NCBI GenBank assembly: GCA_003160215.1
Contig: PLQW01000090.1
Coordinates: 80,307-115,089, forward strand
DNA from: Acidobacteriaceae bacterium
GTDB taxonomy: Bacteria > Acidobacteriota > Terriglobia > Terriglobales > Acidobacteriaceae
Reading direction: 5' to 3'
DNA length: 34,783 bases
The notes beneath the pieces are model-generated. The model had not been told where the DNA came from, made no database searches, and saw nothing but the letters and a program-made list of their open reading frames with translations. Position 1 is the first letter of the stretch. Every line of letters starts with the position of its first letter. A program made the translations under genes and the position numbers. Positions 1 to 7,555 of the stretch are shown piece by piece.

Positions 1-1555
1 TGGTAAAGAAAGGATCGAAAATGCGAGGCAGAATCGATTTATCGATGCCAGTTCCCGTATCGCTAACCGCTAACATCACGTAGCGTCCGGGTTGAACGGG
101 AGGGTGCTCCTGGGTGTACGCATTGTCTAAGTCGACGTTGGAAGTTTCGAGATGAAGGATGCCGCCTTCGGGCATGGCATCGCGCGCGTTGACAGCAAGG
201 TTGAGGATCACCTGCCCAACCTGGTTGGGGTCCAGCCGGGAATTCTCCAGCGTGTCACACAGGTTTGTCACCAGTTGAATGTCCTCTCCGATGATGCGGC
301 GCAACATGTGCGAAGTCTCGCTTACTACCGAGTTCATGTTGATGACGCGGACCTGCATAATCTGCTGCCGGCCGAGTGCCAGCATCTGCCGGGTAAGGGC
401 GGCGGCACGGTCGGCCGCTTTGGAAACTTGCAGCAGCAGCTTGCTGAGCGGATTATCAGGCGTGGTTTGAGCCAGCATCAACTCTGTCGAGAGCTTGATC
501 ACGACCAAAATGTTGTTGAAATCGTGAGCTATGCCTCCTGCCAGTCTGCCGACCGCCTCCAGCTTCTGCACCTGACGGACCTGCTGCTCCAACGCGCTCT
601 GTTGGGTCATGTCTTCGATGTAACCGGCGAAGTACTCCGCATTGGTATGAGCGTCGCGAGCGAGCGAACCTGAGATTCGCACCGGCACCGTGCTTCCATC
701 GTGCCGGAGCAGGCTGAGTTCATGACCATGAATTCTTATACTTCGCCTAAGCACCTCGATCAGCCGGCCGCGATCCTTAGGGTCCGAATAAAGCCCGGTT
801 GAGAGTTTCAGGCCCATGGCTTCGTCGACGCTGTATCCGCCCAGGATCTTCAGCATCGCTGGATTCAGAGATTCAAAACGGTCCTCGTCGAGCGAAGTCC
901 GGCTGATACCGAAAGGTGCGCTGTCCACCAGTGCCTGCAGCGAGGCCTGCGATTGCCTCAGCGCCTCCTCCATCGATTTGCGTTCGGTGACATTGTTGGC
1001 CAGCACCAATTCGTAGGGATGGCCGTCTTGCTCGAATCGAAACGCTCTGATCTCGGCGAATAGAAGACTGCCATCCTTCCGGCGGTGGCGCCAGATTCCC
1101 GCACAGTTGAACCCGAGATAGACCTGGTTCATAAGATCCAGTAACGCCGGTATCTCCTCAGGAGGGCGGATATCCAAGAGAGTCATCTCCAGGAATTCTT
1201 CCCGGAAAAAACCATAGGTCTGCACGGCGGCATCATTCACGGAGACAAAGCGCAGGGTGGCGCAGTCATAAACCCACATGGGGTAGGGATTGGAGGAGAA
1301 GAGGAGCTGCTGCTGGTTTTCGGCGTCGCACGAACGCTGCGATTCGGCCGCCAATTCCTGGCGCAGGCGCACCAGTTCCCGATCGCAACTAAGCTTGCGT
1401 TGGAGCAACCAAAGCAACGCCCGGCCCCGATCACGAGCGCGACGATGACGAAGAGCGGCATCCGGCCAGACCCGCGCAAAAGCGATATCTCCCAACCGGC
1501 TGTCGGGAGCGTTCGTACAGGCGCCGGTTTCGAACTCCGTAACCCTGCCGTGCAA
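1..1555 (-). CDS. PAS-domain sensor histidine kinase (partial, left edge)
   Basis: Reverse-strand reading gives a continuous frame entering at the left edge. From the N-terminal side it shows a coiled stretch (ELVRLRQELAAES), a first PAS domain (SNPYPMWVYDCATLRFVSVN, then the PAC motif WRHRRKDGS), a second PAS domain (LQALVDSAPFGISRTSL), then a HisKA helix with phospho-acceptor His in GRLAGGIAHDFNNIL. The HATPase domain has the N box (QVILNLAVNARDAMPEGG), the G1 box (DTGTGID) and the F box (ILPRIFDPFFT); the rest, possibly with a receiver domain, lies outside the window. It should autophosphorylate and pass phosphate to a response regulator not seen here. The frame is open from 1618 but has no ATG until inside the first PAS domain. 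TTG codons at 1555, 1495, 1417 and 1408 are the possible starts; none has a good Shine-Dalgarno, so the stated start is only nominal. No signal peptide or membrane helix appears in this frame. Confidence 0.85.
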   Translation of the reverse strand, partial: MHGRVTEFETGACTNAPDSRLGDIAFARVWPDAALRHRRARDRGRALLWLLQRKLSCDRELVRLRQELAAESQRSCDAENQQQLLFSSNPYPMWVYDCATLRFVSVNDAAVQTYGFFREEFLEMTLLDIRPPEEIPALLDLMNQVYLGFNCAGIWRHRRKDGSLLFAEIRAFRFEQDGHPYELVLANNVTERKSMEEALRQSQASLQALVDSAPFGISRTSLDEDRFESLNPAMLKILGGYSVDEAMGLKLSTGLYSDPKDRGRLIEVLRRSIRIHGHELSLLRHDGSTVPVRISGSLARDAHTNAEYFAGYIEDMTQQSALEQQVRQVQKLEAVGRLAGGIAHDFNNILVVIKLSTELMLAQTTPDNPLSKLLLQVSKAADRAAALTRQMLALGRQQIMQVRVINMNSVVSETSHMLRRIIGEDIQLVTNLCDTLENSRLDPNQVGQVILNLAVNARDAMPEGGILHLETSNVDLDNAYTQEHPPVQPGRYVMLAVSDTGTGIDKSILPRIFDPFFT

Positions 1556-1618
1556 CGTACGGAATTCTTCAGGCGCTTGTCGAGTGCTTGCGTGCCCTAG
1601 ATTGCATCGAGGCCCGCC

Positions 1619-1978
1619 CTATCGATCAGCTACGCGAGCGAGCCGTGCAGGACTTGAGGCAGCGCATGGCACCTTTGCAATAGCAATAAGCTCCCGCGCG
1701 CGTGACGCGGGAGTGATTCGACCTATCTAGTTAGCAGTTATACCACCTTACAGCCTGTTATCTATAGCATATTCTGGCATGTTGACATGCCACTTTTATA
1801 GTATACGCCTGGGTGCGGATTCGGAACCGCAGGGGGTTATCGCCAACCTGCCGCGATATCAAGGCATCTGGGCAGCGGTGGGAACGCTTCGGGGATGGTG
1901 GACCAGCGGCGTACAATCGCTAACGCTGGCCCGTCAACGGGCAAGAAATAAAATTGTTTCAGGAAATCGAGGTTCCTC
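1619..1978. other. Spacer with two hairpins, no confident gene
   Basis: No ORF here looks like a protein family. Two perfect hairpins stand out. One at 1691-1713 has an 8-bp stem (CTCCCGCG/CGCGGGAG) and a 7-nt loop but no T run. The other at 1775-1792 is TGGCATGTTGACATGCCA, followed by CTTTTA. The stretch around 1720-1810 is markedly AT-richer than the surroundings and may hold the promoter of the downstream gene, but I see no well-spaced -35/-10 pair. The first hairpin lies just after a plus-strand frame ending at 1683 that looks weakly protein-like (see findings). Confidence 0.4.
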
Positions 1979-2422
1979 ATGTCACTTTGGCAGGTCGGTG
2001 TGCAGATGGCTACGGGTAAGCTGCCCAAGGTCATCAAGCCTCGGCCACACGCGATGATCGACTACGCGGCCGCCGGATCATTCATGCTAATGGGCGCGTT
2101 GTGGTGGAGGCGCAACAAGCGGGCGGCTATCGGCTCTCTGATCTGCGGAGGAGCGACTGCCGTCAACAGCCTGCTGACGGATTATCCCGGCGGGATGTTC
2201 AGGGTCATCAGCTACAGACACCACGGCCGGATCGACGCGGGAATTGTGGGTCTGACAGCGGCCATACCGAGTTTCATGAACTTTAGGAACCAGCCTGAGG
2301 CTAGGTTCTTCATCCTCCGTGCTTTGGGGCAGACCGCAATTACAGGGTTGACGGATTTCGACTACTACGAGCACCCCTGGTCGCGGCGGCTTCGTCATGA
2401 GGAGAATGAACCTGCGGTGTAA
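1979..2422 (+). CDS. Conserved hypothetical membrane protein
   Basis: A 147-residue protein. The ATG is preceded at a suitable distance by GAGG (1967-1970). The N-terminal third has KPRPHAMIDYAAAGSFMLMG, a likely membrane helix after a conserved-looking HAxIDY motif. Next come a basic turn (WWRRNKRAA), a second hydrophobic segment (IGSLICGGATAVNSLL) with TDYPGG, and a third (GRIDAGIVGLTAAIPSFM). The C terminus is polar and acidic. An internal ATG at 2006 (MATGKLPKV) is the main alternative start. It resembles small acidobacterial membrane proteins with the same RRNKRAAIGSLICGG and TDYPGG signatures; I know no function for them. It is monocistronic, about 280 bases ahead of the sigma-factor operon. 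Confidence 0.75.
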   Translation: MSLWQVGVQMATGKLPKVIKPRPHAMIDYAAAGSFMLMGALWWRRNKRAAIGSLICGGATAVNSLLTDYPGGMFRVISYRHHGRIDAGIVGLTAAIPSFMNFRNQPEARFFILRALGQTAITGLTDFDYYEHPWSRRLRHEENEPAV

Positions 2423-2619
2423 GTTACTCTGCAGAACTCCTAAACCAGCGCAAGCGCCGAGTCGGGCTTCGACTGGCAGTTTGCCCGTACCGAATCCCTC
2501 TATTCCGCCGCGCCGTCCGAGGCTCTCTTCCTACCCCTGCTACAATGCAGGCGAAAACCATCCGCACGTCTGGAGATTCTGGCGCGTGCCAGAGTGGGTG
2601 GAATCTACGTAGTTCGATC

Positions 2620-2648
2620 GAACTTCTGGCCGTGTTTTTTCGTATAAA
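2620..2648 (+). promoter_or_regulatory. Candidate ECF-type promoter for the sigma-factor operon
   Basis: GAACTT (2620-2625) is separated by 15 bases, including a run of six T, from CGTATAAA (2641-2648). This resembles the GAAC...CGT pattern recognised by many ECF sigma factors, and would fit autoregulation of the gene starting at 2702. A perfect 6-bp palindrome with a 4-base loop (TCTGGC/GCCAGA, 2578-2593) lies just upstream and could be an operator or the end of an earlier transcript. A possible housekeeping -10 (TACAAT, 2541-2546) has no convincing -35. This is pattern-matching only. Confidence 0.35.
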
Positions 2649-2701
2649 TCTATAGCAGTGAGTGGGATTGGGCCAGGAGTCACGCCCCTTGGGAGCGCTG
2701 G

Positions 2702-3301
2702 TTGGACGATATCCAAGCCGTCAATGCCCTCGTCCGTCGCTGTGTTACAGGCGACGCTGCGGCTTGGCAGGAAATCGTTCAGCAGTATCATCGCCGGATC
2801 TATAACATCTGCTATCGCTTTTCGGGATCGCCCGACGATGCGGCTGACCTGACTCAGGAAGTATTCATCAAAATGTATCGCACGCTCAGCACGTTCGACA
2901 CCGCGCGCGCGTCGCTTATGACCTGGATCACGACGGTCACTCGGAATCTGCTGGTGGACCACTTTCGTAAGGGAAAATATGACCGGGTCACCGACTCGCT
3001 GGATGCGACGCCGGGCAACCAGGACGACGGCCTGACCCTGGTAGAGAAGCTGGAAGACCGCTCTGCCGGTCCGGAAGCCCGGGTGCGAAGCCAGGAGACC
3101 CAGAAGCTCGTCCACGAAGCCCTGCGGAAGCTCTCGCCGGAGCTGCGGGAGGCGGTCATTCTGCGCGATCTCCAGGATATGGACTACAAAGACATTGCCA
3201 TAGTCCTCAAGGTCCCAGAAGGCACGGTGAAAAGTCGCATAAATCGGGGGCGAACGGAACTTGCGAGGCTGTTACAACGTAATTACAAGCAGGTGAGTTG
3301 A
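2702..3301 (+). CDS. RNA polymerase ECF-type sigma factor (RpoE-like)
   Basis: A 199-residue sigma-70 family protein of the short ECF type. Region 2 is at about residues 25-95, with YHRRIYNICYRFSGSPDDAADLTQEVFIKMYRTL containing the DLTQEVF core-binding motif. A linker follows, then region 4 at about 135-190 (LRKLSPELREAVILRDLQDM, then DYKDIAIVLKVPEGTVKSRI), the helix-turn-helix that reads the -35 element. The start is TTG, chosen because GGGAG (2691-2695) sits at the right distance and no ATG or GTG is in frame upstream. The stop overlaps the start of the anti-sigma gene (TGATG), so the two are translationally coupled. It should direct RNA polymerase to a stress regulon, held inactive by the next gene's product. 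Confidence 0.93.
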   Translation: MDDIQAVNALVRRCVTGDAAAWQEIVQQYHRRIYNICYRFSGSPDDAADLTQEVFIKMYRTLSTFDTARASLMTWITTVTRNLLVDHFRKGKYDRVTDSLDATPGNQDDGLTLVEKLEDRSAGPEARVRSQETQKLVHEALRKLSPELREAVILRDLQDMDYKDIAIVLKVPEGTVKSRINRGRTELARLLQRNYKQVS

Positions 3302-4098
3302 TGCCCAGCGAGAACCAATCCGGAATGCAATGCGTCGAGTGCGAAGGCCTGTTGGCCGAAGCGATCGATGGCGCTCTGCACGGCTCTACGCTGGCCGCGT
3401 TTGAGGCGCACCAGCAGTCCTGCGCAGCATGCCGCGCTATGGTGGAAGAGGCCACGGCGGGCATGCACTGGTTGAAGGGGCTGGATGAGGCCGAGCCGCC
3501 GCGCAATCTGGTGCACAATATTCTGGCACAGACCATAGGGGCGCTTCCGTCGGAGCACGCCGTAGTCTCGCCGCGTGGCGATGGCTGGTTCGATAAGATT
3601 AAGGGCCGGTTGGCGACGGTCTTCGCTCCGGTTGCAACCCCGCGCTTCGCCATGTCGTTTGGCATGGCATTCTTCTCCATCACCATGCTGCTCAGCATCG
3701 CGGGGCTCCATTTGAGCGATCTGCGGCGGCTCGACTTGAGCTCCAAGGGCGTCACCAAGACGTATTACTCCACCCAGGCGCGCGTGATTCGTTATTACGA
3801 AAACATTCGCCTGGTGTATGAGATCGAGTCGCGGGTGCGTGACTTGCGGCGCGTCGCAACTCCGGAGAAGCAGCAGGAAGAGCCCACGCCCAAGAACCAA
3901 CCGAAGAGCGATAACCGGCAAGACAAGGATCGCCGTAACCAGAACTACAGCCGTGACGGAAACCAGCCCGAGCTGGCTGCGTCTCCGGCTGGGAATGAAC
4001 AAGGAATGAATAAAGTGACGAATCAGGCCCGGCTGCGGGGTCCCCAACAAGCTCCGCCTTTGAGCTTGGTGGGGTGCTTGAACAGGAGAACCGCATGA
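3301..4098 (+). CDS. Zinc-finger anti-sigma factor, single-pass membrane protein
   Basis: A 265-residue protein starting at the ATG inside the TGATG overlap with the sigma gene. The N-terminal 60 residues carry two cysteines (MQCVEC) and the H-x3-C-x2-C motif (AHQQSCAAC) of the zf-HC2/anti-sigma domain. A hydrophobic helix (SFGMAFFSITMLLSIAGLHL, about residues 118-140) should cross the membrane. A periplasmic region follows (TYYSTQARVIRYYENIRLVY), then a highly charged, glutamine/lysine-rich, probably disordered tail. By family logic it holds the adjacent sigma factor at the membrane until an envelope signal releases it. The stop codon overlaps the next ATG (ATGA). Confidence 0.88.
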   Translation: MPSENQSGMQCVECEGLLAEAIDGALHGSTLAAFEAHQQSCAACRAMVEEATAGMHWLKGLDEAEPPRNLVHNILAQTIGALPSEHAVVSPRGDGWFDKIKGRLATVFAPVATPRFAMSFGMAFFSITMLLSIAGLHLSDLRRLDLSSKGVTKTYYSTQARVIRYYENIRLVYEIESRVRDLRRVATPEKQQEEPTPKNQPKSDNRQDKDRRNQNYSRDGNQPELAASPAGNEQGMNKVTNQARLRGPQQAPPLSLVGCLNRRTA

Positions 4099-4835
4099 AC
4101 TGCGCCAATCATGTCGATGTTCCCGCAGTCGCATTCTGCCGTACGTGTGGGAAACCACTGTGCAGTAGCTGCGTGCGAGACGTCCATGGCGTTATCTATT
4201 GCGAGGAATGTTTGGCCTCGCACTTGAGCGGCACCATGCCGCCACCCGGTACCTCTACCGTGCCGCCGGGTGCTCCACCTGAAACCGGGGTCGGAAGTCC
4301 GGGCCTGGCTGCGATCCTGGGATTCATTCCGGGTGTCGGGGCCATGTACAACGGCGAATATGCCAAGGGCTTTGTTCATGTGCTTATCTTCGCCACGCTG
4401 ATTTGGATGACGGCCCACCTGAATGGCATCTTCGGTTTGGGCATTGCTGCGTTCGTAATCTATATGCCTATTGAGGCGTACCAGACAGCGCGTGCCCGCC
4501 AGATGGGGTTGCCGGCGCCGGATCCGCTTGGCCTTAACCGCCTGTTCTCGCCGGGAGGCCCGGCGCCGGACCGAGCTTCAGGTGTGGCTGCCGGCGCAGT
4601 ACCGGTGACAGGAACTACTTCGACAGCGGCCCCAGAGGGGCAACCTGCAGACGCCGAATGCTGCCCGCCGTCGCGAGTGCCGATCGGCGCCGTCGTCCTG
4701 ATCGGTCTGGGTGTGCTGTTCTTGCTCAACGAGATGGACGTGCTGAATTTCGACCGTTTATGGCGGTTTTGGCCGCTCGTCCTCATCGCCATCGGCATTC
4801 GCGTGCTGATGCGGCGGCGTGGGATGGGCTGGTGA
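4095..4835 (+). CDS. B-box zinc-finger membrane protein with LiaI-like C-terminal helices
   Basis: A 246-residue protein whose ATG (4095) overlaps the anti-sigma stop and has AGGAG at 4084-4088; an in-frame TTG at 4074 is less likely. Residues 1-45 form a B-box-type zinc finger (MNCANHVDVPAVAFCRTCGK, PLCSSCVRDVHGVIYCEEC). A Pro-rich linker leads to two or three membrane helices (GLAAILGFIPGVGAMYNGEY, then HVLIFATLIWMTAHL and GIFGLGIAAFVIYMPIEAYQ). The C terminus has two helices of the LiaI/LiaF-TM type (IGAVVLIGLGVLFLLNEMDV and WPLVLIAIGIRVLM) that recur in the next two proteins. This suggests the three assemble in one membrane complex. No enzymatic motif is seen; function unknown. Confidence 0.8.
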   Translation: MNCANHVDVPAVAFCRTCGKPLCSSCVRDVHGVIYCEECLASHLSGTMPPPGTSTVPPGAPPETGVGSPGLAAILGFIPGVGAMYNGEYAKGFVHVLIFATLIWMTAHLNGIFGLGIAAFVIYMPIEAYQTARARQMGLPAPDPLGLNRLFSPGGPAPDRASGVAAGAVPVTGTTSTAAPEGQPADAECCPPSRVPIGAVVLIGLGVLFLLNEMDVLNFDRLWRFWPLVLIAIGIRVLMRRRGMGW

Positions 4836-4845
4836 GGAGGACATC

Positions 4846-5241
4846 ATGAGATTCCGCTGTAACCCCTATTGTTCGTGCAGCCGTTGCCGTGCTCATGGGT
4901 TCATGGGACCTGCCGTCCTGATCACCCTCGGGGTGTTGTTCCTCGTTGATCAGTTAGGGCACGCGCACTGGATGGAATTTGGCAGTACCTGGCCGGCGCT
5001 ATTGATCGTGATCGGCCTGATCATGTTCCTGCAACACAACGCTTCGGTCGAAGGTCATGTGCCTCGCGATTATCCGGGGTTCGTGCAACCCGGTAGGCCG
5101 GGACAACCGATGCCGCCTGGCGCTCAGGGGTATCCGCCGCAACCGCCGGTGGTAACGCCGGCTCCGGTTCCGCCGGCTGGCTCAATCACGACGGGTGCGA
5201 ATTGGAACAATCCTAACGATCCGGAGGTGCGTAATGGCTAG
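4846..5241 (+). CDS. Small LiaI/DUF5668-type membrane protein
   Basis: A 131-residue protein; GAGGAGG (4834-4840) precedes the ATG at 4846, ten bases after the previous stop. A Cys-rich N terminus (RFRCNPYCSCSRCRAHG) could bind a metal. Two closely spaced membrane helices follow (MGPAVLITLGVLFLVDQLGH and WPALLIVIGLIMFLQH), the LiaI-LiaF transmembrane pattern also found in the flanking genes. The C-terminal half is a Pro/Gly/Gln-rich low-complexity tail. Its last codons overlap the start of the next gene by 8 bases. Presumably a membrane partner in the envelope-stress module; no biochemical function can be read from it. Confidence 0.78.
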   Translation: MRFRCNPYCSCSRCRAHGFMGPAVLITLGVLFLVDQLGHAHWMEFGSTWPALLIVIGLIMFLQHNASVEGHVPRDYPGFVQPGRPGQPMPPGAQGYPPQPPVVTPAPVPPAGSITTGANWNNPNDPEVRNG

Positions 5242-6652
5242 CCAGAATACCTATCCGCCACCACCGCCGCCGCAGTATCAGTATCCGCCGCCGCCGCCGC
5301 CGTATCGCTATCGGCGCTCGATCGCGGGCCCGCTGGTGTTGATCGTCATCGGCCTGCTATTTCTGCTGCGGAACTTTGGAATCCGGTTTCCGATCTGGCA
5401 CTTTTTCGGACGCTGGTGGCCGTTGCTGCTCATCCTCTGGGGCGTTATAGCGCTGATTGAGCACACCACCTCGCAGCGCATGGGCTATCGCACGCGTCAC
5501 CTGGGCGCCGGAGGCATTGTGTTGTTGATATTTCTGGTGGCCTTGGGTGTCTCCGCGCATTACTCGTCGGACATTGACTGGGGCGGGGTCCGCAATGAGA
5601 TCCAGATGGACGACGATCTCGGCGGCATCTTCGGCACGGCGTACACCTTCGACGACACGCTGCAGCAGTCGTTTCCCGCGCACGGTAATTTGCGCATGGT
5701 CTGCGATCACGGCAGCCTGAACATTGCGCCCGCCGACGACAACACCCTGCGCGTCGTGGTGCATAAGAAGGTGTATGCGCAGAGCCAGAACGACGCCAAT
5801 AAGTACAACGACGGCACCAAGCCACAGATCACGGTGACCGGAAATTCCGTGGTGCTGAACGCTAACACCAATGGCGCCGGCGAACACGGAGTGCAGGCCG
5901 ATATGGACATCTTCGTGCCGCGCGACGCGACGCTCGACATTGCCAGCAAACGCGGCGATGTGACCGTCAATGACCGCAAGGCCGACGTAAAGATCGCGTT
6001 GCAGCATGGTGACGTTACCCTGAACGATGTCAGCGGCGCGGTGAACATCAGCTTGCAGAAGGGTTCGGTGCGCGCCTCCAAGATTGCTGGAGACCTCGAT
6101 GTGGAAGGCCACATCGACAACGTGACCATCGATGAGGTGGCCGGTGCGGTCCATCTTAACGGCGACTTCTTCGACGATATTCGCCTTAGCAAGATCGCCA
6201 AAACCGTGACCTTTAAGTCATCGCGGTCGGACTTGCAGATCGCGTCCGTGCCTGGCGATCTGGAAATCGCCGGCGACGAGGTGCGGGGCAGCGATCTAAG
6301 CGGTCCCGTGCGTCTCATCACCCGGTCCAAGGACATCCACATGGAGAATGTCTCCGGAGACTTGCAGCTTGAGACCACGAATGGCGATATCGAAGTACAC
6401 GCGGCCGACAAACTGCCGCTGGGCCGGATCAGCATTTCGAGCAAACGCGGTGACATCTCACTGGTGCTGCCGTCGAAGGCGGGATTCCAGGTGCAGGCCA
6501 ACACCAGCAAGGGCGATATTACCTCCGAGTTCGATGCCGTGAAGATCGACGAAAGCAAAGGCTCGGCACGGGCATCCGGCGCCGTCGGCAACGGTGTGAG
6601 CAAGCTGCAAATCAGCACCGATACCGGTGACATACGGATAACGAAAGGGTAA
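5234..6652 (+). CDS. DUF4097 (beta-helical adhesin-like) protein with N-terminal LiaI-like membrane segment
   Basis: A 472-residue protein; ATG at 5234 with GGAGGT (5223-5228), overlapping the previous gene. The N terminus is a Pro/Tyr-rich cytoplasmic stretch, then three hydrophobic segments (GPLVLIVIGLLFLLRNFG, WPLLLILWGVIALIEH, GIVLLIFLVALGVSAHY). From about residue 150 there are repeating 15-25-residue turns of a right-handed beta-helix (SKRGDVTVNDRKADVKIALQ; HGDVTLNDVSGAVNISLQ; TNGDIEVHAADKLP; STDTGDIRITKG), the DUF4097 pattern of LiaF/adhesin-like domains. It is the last gene of the sigma operon and may be its main envelope-facing effector or sensor. That role is inference. Confidence 0.87.
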   Translation: MASQNTYPPPPPPQYQYPPPPPPYRYRRSIAGPLVLIVIGLLFLLRNFGIRFPIWHFFGRWWPLLLILWGVIALIEHTTSQRMGYRTRHLGAGGIVLLIFLVALGVSAHYSSDIDWGGVRNEIQMDDDLGGIFGTAYTFDDTLQQSFPAHGNLRMVCDHGSLNIAPADDNTLRVVVHKKVYAQSQNDANKYNDGTKPQITVTGNSVVLNANTNGAGEHGVQADMDIFVPRDATLDIASKRGDVTVNDRKADVKIALQHGDVTLNDVSGAVNISLQKGSVRASKIAGDLDVEGHIDNVTIDEVAGAVHLNGDFFDDIRLSKIAKTVTFKSSRSDLQIASVPGDLEIAGDEVRGSDLSGPVRLITRSKDIHMENVSGDLQLETTNGDIEVHAADKLPLGRISISSKRGDISLVLPSKAGFQVQANTSKGDITSEFDAVKIDESKGSARASGAVGNGVSKLQISTDTGDIRITKG

Positions 6653-6677
6653 TGCTGGTTCACCACAGAGACACAGA

Positions 6678-6701
6678 GGCACGGAGAAATCCGTGCCTTT
6701 T
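6678..6701 (+). terminator. Intrinsic terminator of the sigma/DUF4097 operon
   Basis: A perfect 8-bp stem, GGCACGGA (6678-6685) and TCCGTGCC (6690-6697), encloses a GAAA tetraloop and is followed by TTTT. It begins 25 bases after the DUF4097 stop. Its left arm is the end of a CACCACAGAGACACAGAG word repeat starting at 6659, so the terminator appears built from a dispersed repeat. Confidence 0.75.
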
Positions 6702-6718
6702 GTGCGTTAGGGCATGCT

Positions 6719-6827
6719 GTCATCCCGAATCGAGGGATCTGCGGTTCGCCGGTACCGTCACGCCGCCGGGAACAAACGCAGATCCTTCGACTCGCCCGCT
6801 GAAGCAGCGGGCTCGCTCAGGATGACA
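6719..6827. repeat. GTCATCC...GGATGACA inverted intergenic element
   Basis: TGTCATCC at 6719-6726 and GGATGACA at 6820-6827 are inverted copies. Inside are GGGATCTGCG and CGCAGATCC arms, plus a small hairpin CCCGCT-GAAGC-AGCGGG (6795-6811). Related full or half copies occur at 13697, 16207-16243, 20006 and 33040-33151. It has no coding potential and looks like a REP/MITE-like dispersed repeat. Confidence 0.6.
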
Positions 6828-6851
6828 AACCAGTGGTTGCCATTAGCTGAT

Positions 6852-6877
6852 GACTGGAAACTCGAAACTCGAAACTA
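6852..6877. repeat. TTTCRAG word repeat abutting the cmk stop codon
   Basis: Read on the minus strand the cmk stop TAG runs directly into TTTCGAGTTTCGAGTTTCCAG. The same arrangement recurs at the lgt stop (13801-13780). Confidence 0.7.
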
Positions 6878-7555
6878 CCTACGATCCACTTTTTTCACAA
6901 GCTGCTCCACCTCAGCCACCACATCGTCGATGCTCTTGTGCGTGGTATCGATGTGCACCGCGTCCGGCGCGGCGGCGAGCGGCGATGCCAAACGCGTGCG
7001 GTCGCGCTGATCGCGGGCAGTAAGCTCGGCGAGCACGCGCTGCGCCTTCTCGGGTGAGTGCGATCCGTCCTGCAGCACGCGCCGCTCTGCGCGAACGCTT
7101 TCATCGGCATCGAGAAAGATCTTCACGTCGGCGTTGGGAAACACGGCGGTGCCAATGTCGCGGCCTTCCATCACCACGCCGCCGTCCAGCCCTAACTCGC
7201 GTTGGCGCCCTACCATCACCTCGCGCAACCGCGGATGGATGGAAACGCGCGATGCTGCGGCGGTGACATCCGTGTCGCGTATGCGCTGCGAAACATCACG
7301 ACCATCCAGCAACACGCGGTTGCCTTCGCCGCGAGGTTCGAGTTCGATCGCGGTGCCGTCCGCCAACTCCCGGAGCGCCTCGCCATCGTCCAGAGAGACC
7401 TGCCGCTCCATTGCCTTCAGCGCCAGTGCGCGATACATGGCGCCGCTTTCCAGGTTGACATAACCGAGCTTCTTCGCCAGGCGCGCGGCGATTGTGCTCT
7501 TGCCTGAACCTGCCGGCCCGTCGATGGCGATCACCAACTTGCGGGCTGTACTCAT
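6875..7555 (-). CDS. cmk: Cytidylate kinase
   Basis: A 226-residue protein with P-loop IDGPAGSGKSTIAARLAKKL at the N terminus, then YVNLESGAMYRALAL (nucleotide-binding region). The family-typical DVTAAASRVSIHPRLREVMV and GRDIGTAVFPNADVKIFLDA follow, with a lid region RDQRDRTRLASPLAAAPDAV and C-terminal VHIDTTHKSIDDVV. It phosphorylates CMP/dCMP with ATP in the cytoplasm. Length is normal for the family. Its ATG overlaps the stop of the upstream AlkZ-like gene by 4 bases (ATGA), so the two are probably cotranscribed and coupled. Confidence 0.96.
   Translation of the reverse strand: MSTARKLVIAIDGPAGSGKSTIAARLAKKLGYVNLESGAMYRALALKAMERQVSLDDGEALRELADGTAIELEPRGEGNRVLLDGRDVSQRIRDTDVTAAASRVSIHPRLREVMVGRQRELGLDGGVVMEGRDIGTAVFPNADVKIFLDADESVRAERRVLQDGSHSPEKAQRVLAELTARDQRDRTRLASPLAAAPDAVHIDTTHKSIDDVVAEVEQLVKKVDRR

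Noticed and set aside
1782-1804. TTGACA with TAGTAT as a promoter
   Set aside because: The spacing is only 11 bases, too short for a housekeeping promoter.
5357-6154. Long antisense ORFs within the DUF4097 gene
   Set aside because: They are shadows of a repetitive, high-GC coding frame and lack ribosome sites.
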